A DNA stretch of 64,000 nucleotides, from the NCBI GenBank assembly GCA_950295325.1, contig OX485804.1:47368001-47432000 (forward strand), written 5' to 3'. Under the pieces are notes generated by a model. That model saw nothing but the letters and a program-made list of their open reading frames with translations. It was not told where the DNA came from and did no database searches. Origin of the DNA: Polytrichum commune (Eukaryota > Streptophyta > Polytrichopsida > Polytrichales > Polytrichaceae). How positions within the stretch are numbered: the stretch's first letter is position 1; every line of letters begins with the position of its first letter. Position numbers and translations under genes: made by a program. Shown here in pieces: positions 49,726 through 62,090 of the stretch.

Positions 49726-50266
49726 TGTCTCAAAGCCATGGTATTGCCATAATTTTCAATAATCAACCCCTAAATTTGGATTGGAGATTACAATATGTCC
49801 TACCAAAACTTCATGGGGTTCATTGTTTTAAGCTTATACTTCTACGAAGGCTGAGTTTCCATGGAGCCTCCTCACCCACCATATTCCAGTGTGAATAACA
49901 ACAAATTTGCCCACATGTAGAGGGAATTTGGTGGGGTAGGGTTCATATGTGCCGACTAGCTACTCCCGTCTTCTCAAATTCGGGTCCACCTACCAACCTC
50001 TTCCTCCCGGTTACCAAGGATGGAGTTCTAGACCATCCTTGGTGACCGGCACTTGTAGGTTCACGATATTTTAGTGGGCGCATGGAAGTCTAGCAGCCAT
50101 GTCCACGGCCCTCCACATTCTAGCAGGCCCTCAAAATGTGGTTGGATGGTGGCTTGTGCTTAGCTATATCTCTATATGTGAAGTTAGTACGTGAACACCT
50201 CTGACCCACTATTATCTATAATCTAGTGGGCAAGTAGCCTACATGGAAACTCACCCTAGCTTGACA
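49726..50266. other. Intergenic sequence between MITE copies
   Basis: No gene or repeat recognised. A short inverted repeat is visible around 50010-50052 (GGTTACCAAGGATGG and CCATCCTTGGTGACC). Confidence 0.45.
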
Positions 50267-50489
50267 CTACACTAAATATTGTACATAGTTTCACTTACTA
50301 TTTGGAATCACGCAATGATTTGTCTATTTACTATATATCCCATATTTTATCAACAAATATCAAATTGGTTGTTTGGACATTACAAAACATTAATATAAAT
50401 CATGCAACAACAAGATCACACTTAGTAAAAAGATACAACAACATGCAAATCCAAATAGTAAGCAACACTTAATATCATATTTAGCATAG
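50267..50489. mobile_element. MITE, ~220-bp family, copy 3
   Basis: Left end CTACACTAAATATTGTACAT and right end, reverse complement CTATGCTAAATATGATATTA, form the terminal inverted repeat. Internal ACTTACTATTTGGAATCACG and GGTTGTTTGGACATTA match copies at 47467 and 53737. Confidence 0.75.
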
Positions 50490-50922
50490 CCACAAACATG
50501 TGAGTTAGAACTGGGATGAATCAATCACAAACTTACAGGGGTGGACATTTTCTTTGGCCCCTCTTGGTAGGTGTTGTGAATCATAAATCCTTTATTCACG
50601 CCCTTGCCTATTAACCTCCGACGGCAAGAGAGTGACAAAGACAGACACAAGAGCAAAATATAAATACATAGATAATGGCACTTCGATTAATGTGAAGCAT
50701 GAGGTAACAACAACAACAACAACATAGCATTTTGTTGATGGCAATCACCATGAAGGCCGTGGTGACATTCCAGAGTTTATTGTTGATTCATTCCAAGTTG
50801 GTCTCGTATATTCAAGAATGATATGTGTCCCTCTTTCAGATGACAATATTACTTCTAATAGAATCATGTAGACTATTTTTCAACCTCCCCTATTGTAAGG
50901 GACACAAGAGTTTACTGAACGT
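50490..50922. other. Intergenic sequence left of the inverted repeat
   Basis: No gene recognised. An (ACA)n-like run lies at about 50706-50726. Confidence 0.4.
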
Positions 50923-51762
50923 GGGGCCACTTCACAGTTCACACACAACACTGAGGGTCCATGGCCATTGCACTTCGAGCACACTCGTTGGTGGAAAAAA
51001 TGGAGCTAGTCCAAGTTCACTTCACACTACCCTTGAGGGACCAACGGAGTAAGTGAACGCAAGATGGATGTAAAGTCTACATGGATTCCTACATGGCATC
51101 AAATGGGTCATGGGTCATGATCACTTTAATTATTTTCAAAAACCACCCCTTGGAGGTAGGCCCAACACAAAACATGGTACTCCAAAATCTCACAACCATT
51201 GATTCATTATATTTTATCATATCCATTGAAATACCATTTGGTTGAGGGTCAGCCACATATGATTGCATACTACACTTGAAGGCATGTGACCACACTACAT
51301 GATTTTGGAATTGTCTTGGGACACCCTTTGGACACTACTTTTGGCTCTCACAATTTCATGGTCACAACTCTTGGCTCGTTTGTAAAGTGGCCCTTACACC
51401 CTTGACAAGTTCAAAACATTTCTTATTTGTTATAACAAGAAAAAATTTCATAATAGGGTAATGCTTTTGAAGTTTGTGAAAATCCGACATCACCTACGTT
51501 TTATAAGATGTATGAAAGTCGAGGTTTCTACATGGCCCAAACTAGTTACGTAAGGGGCCTTAAGTTGGAAATTTGAGGTTTGACTTTTTGACTTTCCTAA
51601 CCAATTAATTGTGTTTTTTTTCAATTGGCTCTGTCTGTAGGATAGAGACTATGCATCAACTTCTTCGTTTCAAGAGCAAATTTCCTAACCACTTTGTGTT
51701 TACACTTGGACATTACTTGTTCTTGTCATTTTGGTCCACTTTATGTAATGTGGATGTTAACT

Positions 51763-51794
<32 letters not shown>

Positions 51795-53201
51795 CAAGTG
51801 CTCCCTAAAATGCATTGAAAGAAATCTAGTTAACTATAGTTAATTTGGCAGTTCTTGATTATTTATTTTAAAAATTTTGGGTGATAAATGAGTAGCTTCA
51901 ATCCTTGATCTGTATTTGAGAAGAAGGTGCACAAAATCCAAGAAAGGTTTGGTATAGTGAATAGCCATGGATTGGCATGAGCAAAGTAATCAACTACAAT
52001 TGTAGTCTTTCACAGCAAAGGACAGAGCCTCACGGTTCTACCATTTTCTTGTTTGAATAGCACAACTTTAATAGAGCATTGGTATTTATTCATAATTACA
52101 TGGATACCCACTTTAGGACCCGTAAAATAAGAGTGAAAATCAAGTGACCAACATAATTGGATGCTTCTACCTTACACTACATTTTTTCATAACAAATAAA
52201 GTCCTTCATCTTTCTGTAAAGTCTTACAAGGCTAGATCCCACACCGAAAAAAGTTAGGATAATGAACACGTTCGACAAAAATAACATCATACTTAGAAGG
52301 GAAGTATCCACATTGTGAAAGAGCAGCACTTGTGAATGTGGATGTGGGCTTCTTCTGTTGATTTCCATACAAAGGAAGTGAAGCCATTAGAACTGTGGGG
52401 TGTTCTACTTTACTTTGTATTCTACTTTGGACCAGGGGGCCGGGGTGGGTGTAAAGAGGTGGCTAGGATGGTTGGGAGAATCCTTGGGATGCATGTTTGA
52501 ATCTTTGCACCCACACACATAACTTACTGTACACCCCAAAAAACGGCAACATTGAAACATCACTTCCCACACATGCTCCCAACCCCCCCCCCCCCACCTT
52601 CCCTCCCTCATCACTATTATTGTGTCAACAACTGCTCCCACTTCTTCCAAAGCCCATGAAGCTACAATCCTTTTGGTGAGGTGTGTATTGATCTTTGTGA
52701 TTTCCAAACATGATAATAATAATAATAATAGTAATAATATTGTAACAGTAAGCCCAGCTAAGGGACAAGCTAAGGGCCCGCACCGTCACCATGCACACAA
52801 CTTCAAAAGAGTCATTCACCTTATCATCGCATCAAAAATTAGTATCACTTCATTGGGTGATATGGGAAGGAACGAAAGACAACCCGGCCCTCCCGTATGA
52901 TAAAATACAATAATAATAAATCAATGGTTGTGAGATTTCAAAGTGCCATGGTCTCCCGGTTTTGTGTTAGGTCTACCTTCAAGAGCTTGTTTTTTTAAAT
53001 AATCCAAGTGGCTGTGAAACATGATTCATTTGATGCCATGTAGGAATCCATGTACACTTTACATCCATCTTGCATTCACTTGCTCCATTGGTCCCTCAAG
53101 CATAATGTGAAGTGAACTTGGACCGGCTCCACCTTTTCCACCAATGATAGTGTTTGAAATGCAATGGTCATGGGCCCTCATTCTTGTGTGTGAAGTGGCC
53201 C
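50923..53201. repeat. Large inverted repeat: arms of about 300 bp around a 1.7-kb spacer
   Basis: The left arm 50923-51220 and right arm 52897-53201 are reverse complements with moderate divergence. Shared words include GGGACCAA(C/T)GGAG, GCAAGATGGATGTAAAG and TACATGGATTCCTACATGGC in the left arm with their complements in the right. The spacer 51221-52896 has no recognisable protein; it holds a (TA)n run at about 51769-51794, a C-run near 52586 and an ATA-type run near 52710. This may be a long-TIR element (for example Mutator-like) or two inverted insertions of the same repeat. Open frames in the arms are not conserved coding regions. Confidence 0.75.
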
Positions 53202-53736
53202 TAAGGTAGATGTACAGAAAACGGTGAAAATCCATTGATTCGGGTAGAAAGAGTGGCTTGAAATTTGTGCGATATTTAAAAGAGATGGAATAGAGGAAAT
53301 GGTGAGGAATGCAATTTGTTTCATACTTTAACTTCATGTAAATAACTAGTACATTTCCCCAAATAGGCAAGTAAGTCAAACCCCCCTCCTTGTATAGTAG
53401 AGTCTCCCTAATTTGAGCATCAAAATGTCCTACTTTGGATACAAATGCACAAAATGGGTAACTCAATGGCACCCAAAAGCGATCACAAGTGGTGTGAATC
53501 AACACCTATATGGCCAATCACTGCATCCTTTCCGAGCCACCACTTCTACAATTAGCCAATTTGGGTCCACTAAGTAATCATTCTACCCTTAATCCAATGC
53601 ATCAGTAGTGGTCATTCACCGTTTTTGGTTTTTCCTATCTTAATCATCTCATAGTGATAACACGTGCCTTTTGTGGTGTTTGTTTTTAGTGTTCATTTTT
53701 TTACTAAAAGCCTCGTCATATGAAGGTTTGTATAAA
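53202..53736. other. Sequence right of the inverted repeat
   Basis: No gene or structured repeat recognised. Confidence 0.4.
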
Positions 53737-53957
53737 CTACACGTTTTATTTTATGTAATGCCACTTACTATTTGGAATTACGTATTGCTATGACTTCTTA
53801 TTATAAGTTTCATCTTTTACCAAAAAGTTGTTAATAGGTTGTATGGATACTATACAACATAAATGTCTTTACTTGGTAAAGTTTATACTCTTAGCAAGAA
53901 GTTATAGCAATGCGTAACACCAATTAGTAAGTGACGTTGAATATCATAAACGGTGCA
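53737..53957. mobile_element. MITE, ~220-bp family, copy 4
   Basis: Inverted ends are diverged at the tips (CTACACGTTTTATTTTATGT against the complement of the right end) but the inner part is well kept: CCACTTACTATTTGGAATTACG pairs with the right-hand CGTAACACCAATTAGTAAGTG. The internal word GGTTGTATGGATACTA matches other copies. Confidence 0.65.
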
Positions 53958-54880
53958 TGGTATTTAAGGTCACTCTCCTAATAACATCACTTATCTTGTC
54001 ACAACGATATGTGTAGGTTACACCAATGATCAACAACTTGGCTAGTAGTGTTAGCTTGTGAAACTTGGTATTAGTGTGCTTACAAATATTTTGGCATTAG
54101 TATCTTCATAATCTTATGAGGTCTATGCCTAGGTTACACAATGATCAACAAGTTATCATAAGTGTAAACACATGGCACTTGACATTAGTAAGCTCAATAA
54201 TATTTTTTCTCTTGCATAACAAACTACAAAAACCATTGTCTCAAGCACTCCAATACATTATGCTAAGTATCTTACCATAAATAATTATTCACTTCAAAAT
54301 GTTACTTATGTTGACAAATAGTGTCATGCTAATAATTTTATGTAGGTGGCACTTCTAGGCCTCTAGCAACGTACTCTAGACCATTCGCCAATAGTGTACA
54401 TGACACTACATTCCATGAACGGGATAGAGACCACATACCATGCCCACTTTAAAATTTTGTCATTGTGGAGAAATGAGTGGTCTCACTTTGCTTTAAAAAG
54501 GTCACTAAAGATAAGATTGATCATATCATAAAATGGATGAGAAAGTGACTTGAAATCTACATGTCTATGAATGGATAATGTTTGGTGGTCACGTATACTT
54601 TCACTGAATTTTTTATATATTGTAATTTTAGCAATCTTTATTTTAGCTAACATTTATTTTCCAATATCTCTTTATTTTATTTTCAATAAAGTACTACATT
54701 TTTATGGTATTTGGTTTCGCATACATTATTTACAAATGACCTAAACTATACCCAAAGGTCTCAAAGTATCACATCCACTAATTATCAATATGATAAAATT
54801 TGTCAACATGAGTAACTCTCTTATGTGAGGTATCATTTGCATTGTGACATTTAGCATTGCACGTTGGGATACTTGAGATG
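53958..54880. other. AT-rich intergenic sequence
   Basis: No gene recognised. Several phrases are repeated at short distance (for example GGTTACACCAATGATCAACAA near 54017 and GGTTACACAATGATCAACAA near 54132), indicating decayed local duplication. Confidence 0.4.
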
Positions 54881-55222
54881 CTACACTTAATATGATATTT
54901 AATGTCACTATGGTAACTTTTTGGATGACACTTCTTATGAATAAGTTTACAAATATTGTCATGGATGACAGACGAGATCATCCATTGGCCAAAATCTACC
55001 TTCCTTTGTCAACAACTTGTGATGAAATATTGTCATGGATGATTGAAATTTGGATGTAAAATCACTTGGTAAGTGACAATAATTGCAACACTGTAAATCT
55101 CTAGTCCCCAAAATAAATTTACAAGGAAAACATATAGAGTTGTTGATATTGTACTGCAGTTTACAATTAGTATTGCACAAGACAATCATAATTGGTGACA
55201 CCAAATATCACATTTAGTGTAG
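54881..55222. mobile_element. Related MITE of about 340 bp
   Basis: Left CTACACTTAATATGATATTT and right, reverse complement CTACACTAAATGTGATATTT, form the terminal inverted repeat, continuing as GTGTCAC. It is longer than the 220-bp copies and its interior differs, so it is a relative rather than a full copy. It has no coding capacity. Confidence 0.65.
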
Positions 55223-57138
55223 TTTTGTTCTAGTACGCAAGGGGGAAGATATTATTAAGCATACTAATGGTAAGTGTCATGTATTATCTACATTTGAGTA
55301 TGCAAAAGGATGTTATTCTTGAGCATACTATTGCTCTTGGTCATTGTGCACACTCAAAGACCATTGTGTAACATAGGCACATACCTCATGAGTAGGGATT
55401 CAAAGTGTCTATGTAAACTCGTCCATTATGAAGGTGAAAATGCAACGGATTGTCTTATATGGTTCTCAATCTTGTAGGGGTATTTTTGTATTGGAGGCCC
55501 TTCATTCATAATGGATGAGTTTACATAGACATCATGAATCCCAAGCTACACCTCATAACATCTATTGAACATTCGCATGCCCCCATATTAGTAAGCTCAC
55601 TTGAACACCAAGTTTCATGAGGTGACACTAATGGTGCAGTTGTTGGTCAAAAGTGTACCTTAGCATACACAACAAAATAAGGTAAGTGAATATGTAGCGC
55701 CTATGACACTAAATACCATAAACGATGTAGTCCCAATCCAAAGTCGCTTTACACCATTTCCTATGACATGGTTTCAGACTGCCACCCATGATCATGATAA
55801 ATTCTAAATCGTTTTTCCTCACGACCCTTGGCACCTATGTATAACAACCCTAATTAGTGTACCTAGTACAATCTAAATATAGGTATATATGCTAAAGAAA
55901 GTTAACCATATGGTTTAATTTTCCAATGAGCACAGTAAACATTACATTTAGTATCACCAACTCTATTTGTCTTGCTCTATACTAATTGTAAACCACCCGT
56001 GTAGTGTCACTAAAACTTAAATTCAACCTGACATTCCTTACCAAGGAAAAATTGGTCATTCTAGATGCACAATGTGGTAATTATTCATAAAAAATGTCAT
56101 TAGAAAAGTTACCACAATGACATAAAATACCATATGACACTAAATTCAACATTTTAGTGTAGATAGAGTTTTTTTTTGGTTGTCTTCCTATGACTCTTCC
56201 TCAATGTATATAATATACACCGTAACATCCGTATTGTCACCCTCTGTAACATCACTTCCTCTCTCACATCCTGAAATCACGGGGAAGGTAAAATCTCCAT
56301 GTTTATTATCACATATGCCTATCATATATCATGGGTTTTGATAGCACAATCATCCAATAAACCACATGCATCGCATTGTCATTAATGCAATGTTGACTTT
56401 GTGTAATTCCATAATGTTACATGCTACACTAATTGTGTATTATGATGCACCCATGTTAACATTGCAAACCTTCTTAAGATGACGTGCATGTTGGTTGGCG
56501 ACATGCATGATATTAGTAGGGAGCGTGTTGAGGGGGGATGACGTCCAATGTGAGAAGCACACGGGAAGTTCCGGAATCCCAGTTTACCAAACCCACTTCC
56601 TTCCTTCCTTCCTTCCTTCCTTCCTTCCTAGTAGGTGCATCCAACATGGTCAACATCACAAAATTCCAAGGAGTCACTTTAATTCCCCTGTGTGTGTTAC
56701 CTCCCCGATTTCAGTGCAAATGGCCATCACCATGGGATCCATGCATGCATGCATGCATGCCCTCTCTCTCTCTTCAACTAAGTAAATAATAATAATAAGA
56801 AGAAGAAGAATGTGTGGGTATGGTTTGGTCCAGGGTTGAAATGATCTTCCTCCTAGTCCGACAACTTGGCACCAAGGCTGCTCACTACTGCACGTCACCT
56901 TGGGTCACTTGGTGGTATTACCTGCACAATCCACCGCTCTTTACCCATCCTCAAAGGCTCCCCTTATTATTGGGGGAGTTGGGAAGTTCCCAAGCTTAGC
57001 TTTCCTAACTTAGGCTCTGCCTGCACATATGCTGATTGGGCCGGAATCGGTTAGGGAACTACCGAAATTGGTATTTCGGGCCCTGCACATGTCAACCTAC
57101 ATTCAACGTAGGCTAACCTCTGACGGGCTCTTCAATAA
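55223..57138. other. Repeat-rich stretch left of the Harbinger element
   Basis: No gene recognised. It contains a long hairpin at 55406-55531 (listed separately), MITE-like end motifs near 55711, 55945 and 56137-56163, a (TTCC)n run at 56597-56629, a (GCAT)n run at about 56742-56760 and an AATAAT/AGA run at 56783-56808. The last three bases, TAA at 57136-57138, are the left target duplication of the Harbinger element. Confidence 0.5.
55406..55531. repeat. Long hairpin (inverted repeat, 27-bp arms)
   Basis: TGTCTATGTAAACTCGTCCA followed by TTATGAA at 55406-55432 pairs with 55505-55531, with a single mismatch (G:T after complementing). The loop is about 72 bases. It could be a small fold-back element or a hairpin-RNA source. 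Confidence 0.75.
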
Positions 57139-59525
57139 GGGGCGGTTTACACTATGGACCAAGAGCCATGACCAAGAAAATTAAATCATTTTCATGGTCA
57201 CAGCTCTTGGCCAAGAGCCATGACCATGAAAAATCAAAAATGGATTTTTGAGTGGCTTGGTCACTCTTGTAGTGTAAAGTGGATTTGGACTGGGACAACT
57301 TTGGGCTGATTTTTTTAATATAAATATAAAAATGGCAGATTTAGGGGATTACCCTCTCATTTACCTTCCCACCTTCTCTCTCTTCCACCTCTCTCCTCTT
57401 TTCTTCTCTTTCTTCTTCTTCTTCTTCTTCTTCTTCTCTTCTAAAAATTTCAGCAATTAGGGATACAATGGAGGGGAGGAGGAGGAACCTTGTATTGATG
57501 TTAGGCTTGTATATGTGCTTGCACATGCTTATCTCACACATTGTGAGCTTGCAAGCCTTGATTTTGCATGGAGAGTGGGAGAAAGTGGCAATTTTCAGCA
57601 TCTTCTTGGAGAGCATGGGAAGAAGAGAGACACGAACTTTGTGGAGCATTGGAAGACAATGTGCATTCACAGACCGTTTTTTGCTAGGATTGTAAAACCA
57701 ATTTTTGGCTATCGCCTAGCCGAATTAGGCAATTTTCGAAATTTAATGACATTCATCCGGCAATTAGACTTTACCCGACGTCGGGAGCGGCAGTTGGAGG
57801 CCATCATCATCAAGAAGCGGTTATAGCCTCTAACCGACTCCTCCTCCTTTGTCGTCATAAGGAGGAGGCGAGCGAGGAGTAGATAGGCTATTTTCACATG
57901 ATAGAATCAGACATAGTCTCACAGAAGCAATAGGCTTGTAGCGGAATCAGACCTTAGTGATTGAGGCTGAGAGTAATTAGTCTTTCTCCGAGAGGGAGAA
58001 GTAGCAATAGACGTAGGAGAACTGAGTGATTCAGTCTCTGACAATGTCATGTTTGTATATGAGTGAAGTAATATTTCAATGAGCAATAATCTGGTTGTTT
58101 GTATGAAGCAAGTCTAGTAGTGGTAGCGTCAATATTGAGTGTGAGTGTATAAATGTAAGCAAGTCGAGTCCTAAGTAATGGCAAGTAGTAAAGTGTGTAT
58201 GTGTGGATATGAAATTAGTCATGAGGGCAAGTATACATTGTGATAATCTGGCGATAGGCCGAGAGAAAGGAGTGAGATCGAATCAGATACTCAGAGAAGG
58301 CAAAGCCTGTTGAGGCAATAGTCTTTCTGAGGTAAAAATGTAGTTGTATGCTGGAAGGGCAATAGGTTGTAAGGTCCGAGAGCGGACATGTGAGCAAGTA
58401 GTCAACTTTGTGGAAGAATGTTATGTTCCTGGCAAATGGCCATGTAAGTAACGTCTGAATGTGTGAGAGTGTTAAGTCTAATATGAGTGGACAAAGCTTG
58501 ATTAGGCGATAAGCTGCAAGACAATCACTTACCCTGTGAGAGGGGAGTGAAGATGAATAGACGGCAGTAAGGCCATATTTTGAAGCCGTTGGTGAAAAGG
58601 CATGACCACTAAAGGGTCAAGACGGAAGTAACTCCCCTAAGGGAGATGAATAGGCAATTGGCCTAAGGAGAAATCTATGGCGATAAGCAGAGAGGACGAA
58701 GCCTAAGCCATAGGGCGATGGGCAGAGGAAAGGAAGCATAAGAGAAGCCTGAGATGGGCAGGGCAATTGCCGAGAGGTCTAATGGGCCATAGCCAGTGCG
58801 AGGTAGTTTCAGAGCTATAGACTTTACCCTGAGGTAGTTTTCCTGAGAGAGGATATCGCCTGGGCAAGTTAGCCGCATATCGCCAGCCAGTAATAGAGGA
58901 AGCAAGGGCTGACGTAAGCATGGACCACAAAGTCAGGGAAGAAGAAGACTTTACCTTGTGAGATAAGACTATTTGCATGCACATATTTTGGATGATAAAA
59001 ACTTGTTAATCAAAGAATATAGCCTGATAAATTTATACATATCTAATGTATTGACGGAATGAATATTCTTTGAGATGTATCGCCAGGTCTATCGGAAGAT
59101 GGCGGTGGTGATTACAGTCTTTGAAGAATTGCCGATGGTTGGAAGTAAGTGTAATTGGAATTAACTCGAATTGCATGCAAGCTTAATTCCTCACAAATAA
59201 AGACAAAGATGGTTACTTCAAAGACGTTGCCCGGACATGTTGTCTTGCCTATGAGTAACTTGACAATTTGCCAAGCTTTTGAGCTTCACGACTGAAATAG
59301 GTCAAAGACATAGAGTGATAGAAACTTTCCCTGAAGATAAGACGGAATCATTTACGACAAAGGAAGCACAAAGGAACCATAAGAGTGGAGAATAAGTGGA
59401 ATAATGAAGGAATGAAGGAAAAAAGACCCTAAGATGTTATTAAGAACCTTAATCCAATGTGACATTAACCCTTATAAACACTATCCCAGTCTTCCTGGAG
59501 ACATTTTTCCCTGGATTTTGTTGTT

Positions 59526-60663
59526 TTGAGACATAACAAAAACTTACTACAGGGATCATACACCAAAGGTCAATTCAAGGAAAGAACACGAGTTAAGTTT
59601 GCTACTTTTAAATTTCTTAGTGAGAAATTAGGGCCGTTTTTGCATAAAAAAAATACACCTATGATAAATACAATTTCTGAGGAAACAAGAATTGCAATTT
59701 CATTGTCTAGGTTAGGAACCGGCAATGGACAGTTGCTCATAGGTGATCTTTATGGGGTTGTTGAATCTACGGTTTCGATAATTGTGAGGGAATTTTGCAA
59801 GGCCGTGAGGCAACATTGCAACGAATTCTTGTGCAAATGCCTAGCGAATCGTAGTTTAGGCTTTTAGCAAAGGAGTTTGAAGCTCTTCATGGATTCCGTA
59901 TGTAGTGGGTGCAATCGATGGATCGCACATTCCTGTTTTAGCACCTATATATAGGGGAGAAAATTACTACTATCGGAAATCCTTCCATTCACCAATTCTT
60001 CAAGAAATTGTTGATGTGCATTGCAAATTTTGGGATTACGAATTCGGTTGGGCCGGTAGTTTCCATTATTGGACTGTTTTTTAAGTTACAAAAATTGGAA
60101 GAGCATGTATGAAGATTAGATTACATCCGTACAAATTAATAGGAGATGCAACATATTCCATAAGACCATGGATATATTGTCCATTCAAAGGAGGAAAAAC
60201 AAAATTATCACAGATCCAAACAAATTGGAATTTTATCCAATCTTCCACACGGATGTGTGTAGAGAGGGTTTTTGGAATTCTGAAGGTGAGATGGAGGATC
60301 ATAATGAAGAGATGTGACGTGCCATTGAGAAATGTGCCGGATCTTGTTGCTACATGCATTGTTTTGTACAATTTGTGCATTACAATGAATGATGGTTTCA
60401 ATGAAAACTGGATTTCAGAAGCGGAGGAACAATTACAAAGAAAAATCGAGATTGGTGCTTTGAAGGAATGGCAAGAACTATGCTGCGAGAGGGCATCAAT
60501 TTACAAGGTAAAAAATAGAATCTCTTATAGAGAAAATTCAAAATTTACAGATGATATAGATGATGGAGAGGTAGAAGCATTCTTAGTGAAGGAAAATGAG
60601 AAGGCCGTAGATCTACTTCATGAAGCTACAAGAATGCATAAAATTTTGGCGAAGAGTTTATGA
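59526..60663 (+). pseudogene. PIF/Harbinger (DDE) transposase, frameshifted
   Basis: The open frame from 59526 contains VKFATFKFLSEKLGPFL, then a helix-turn-helix-like GVVESTVSIIVREFC, and ends prematurely at 59867. After frame changes the catalytic part continues at 59889: VVGAIDGSHIPV (first Asp), then WDYEFGWAGSFHYW, where family members normally have H-D, so the second Asp appears to be Tyr. The next frame, 60109-60663, has YKLIGDATYSIRPWIYCPF and CVERVFGILKVRWRI (terminal Glu). At least three frame breaks and the altered catalytic residue make it inactive. It ends 68 bp before the convergent Myb-like gene. Confidence 0.9.
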
Positions 60664-60731
60664 CACTCTAAACTTCAGAATCAATCAACTCTAGAGTTTT
60701 CTTATAGTAGTTCTGATTGTATGGAAGACGA

Positions 60732-62090
60732 CTAGAACTTTTCTAGAAGGGCTGCAAAGTTCTTATCCATATTTTTCAGCAACTCTGTGGATTGCTGAAA
60801 AGTAGAAATAAGAATGGTAGAATTTCCTACCACTTGCTGAAGAAGACCTTCAATCTTTTTTTTAGTCTTCTTTTTCTTCTCTTGTGTGGATGGTGTTGTA
60901 AATGGACTAGGTTGAAAAAAAATTGGAGTTGTAGGTGGTGTACCACATGTCTCATCTCCTTCTTGGGCACTTGCTGGAATTTGGTTGTGCACACTTGCAC
61001 GTTTGCTATTCCATGTATCCATTTCATCAAACCATCTACACTCTTGCGTGCGGTCCGAACCCGAAATCTCATTTGCACGCTTGTCATTTTTGTACTCCGC
61101 TAAAATATTCTTGTATTTCTTCTTGTAAAATAACTATGAGCAGTTAAATCCTCGAATTCCAACCACCATTCGGATTTGTAATTTTACCCACATGTTCTGT
61201 CCTATAATACATGACAAGAAATGATAAGACAATGGTAAAAAAATAAGCTCAAAATGGGTAAAAATGCAACTTGTAAAAAAATTCCAACATAGGAAGGAAG
61301 CTTATTTATATTACAAAGATCATCCAAAGAGTGGTTGCAAATAAGGAAAATGTCTTGGTGTAATGATTGGAGGTGGGTGGTAAGGCTTTGCATCTTGTCC
61401 GCACGGGTTCGAATCCCCTCGCGCGCGAGGCATGGCGCGACCAAAATCTCGAAGCCCCCGCGACAGCAACCGCCCCCGTTTTGGGGGGAGGGGGGGCTAG
61501 GGCTAGGGGCGAAGGCCTCCTACGGCCTCATCATATAGCCCACATACAACCACACAACCACACAACCACACAACCTCATTCAACCACATTAAAAAAAATT
61601 GCATAATTTTACAACGTAATGGGAAAAAAACTTTACCTTGTTTGTTTGCTGCTCTTGCAAACTCCTTGTCCATCTCTCCCCATAAGGCAATCAAAATTTC
61701 CACTTCAAAATCCCTCCACTTTGTTTTCATATCCTCCACATCCTCCATGTCTTCAAGATCAATTATGCTAGTTTTTGCTTTCTTGGTTACAGTTTTCTCC
61801 TTCGAAGGACGACATCTTTTCTTTGGAGCACATTTGGGTACTTTTCCTTCTTTTTTTTTCACCTCCAAAATCTCTTTTCTTCTTGAAAATTCACTACATG
61901 GGATTTGGGTTCCAATCTCTTCTAGCTCTCTCTCACTATGAGGAAGTCTTTGAAAATGAGGTGAAGAAAGAGATATATATCTACTAGAATGAGAAGAAAA
62001 TAGATTTTGAGCATGTTGAAATCGGAATTGAGGAATTTCTGTTGGTACATGATTTGGAGGCAAGGAAATTGGGTTTGAAAATCTCATCCA
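60732..62090 (-). pseudogene. Myb/SANT-like protein of the Harbinger element
   Basis: The first exon (about 62090-61640) has a basic Lys-rich stretch CAPKKRCRPSKEKTVTKKAK, an acidic linker, then KWRDFEVEILIALWGEMDKE, the first helix of the Myb/SANT-like domain found in PIF/Harbinger accessory proteins. A later exon (about 61100-60732) carries KWFDEMD-like text near its start and ends with an amphipathic tail SFQQ-type helix (LLKNMDKNFAALLEKF). A SINE-like sequence separates them. The middle of the domain is not recoverable in one frame, so I treat it as decayed. Such proteins bind the transposon ends and help import the transposase into the nucleus. Confidence 0.75.
61350..61600 (+). mobile_element. 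Probable tRNA-derived SINE nested in the Harbinger element
   Basis: A perfect RNA polymerase III B-box GGTTCGAATCC lies at 61406-61416, with an A-box-like TGGTGTAATGATTGG about 50 bases upstream. It is followed by a GC-rich body and an ACCACACA-repeat tail at about 61550-61580. The piece is much more GC-rich than its surroundings and lies between the exons of the Myb-like gene. A complete tRNA cloverleaf cannot be folded, so it is not a functional tRNA gene. Exact ends and target duplications are not determined. Confidence 0.55.

Noticed and set aside
61384-61416. A tRNA gene around the B-box
   Set aside because: The B-box is perfect, but the acceptor and anticodon stems do not pair as a cloverleaf; a SINE head fits better.
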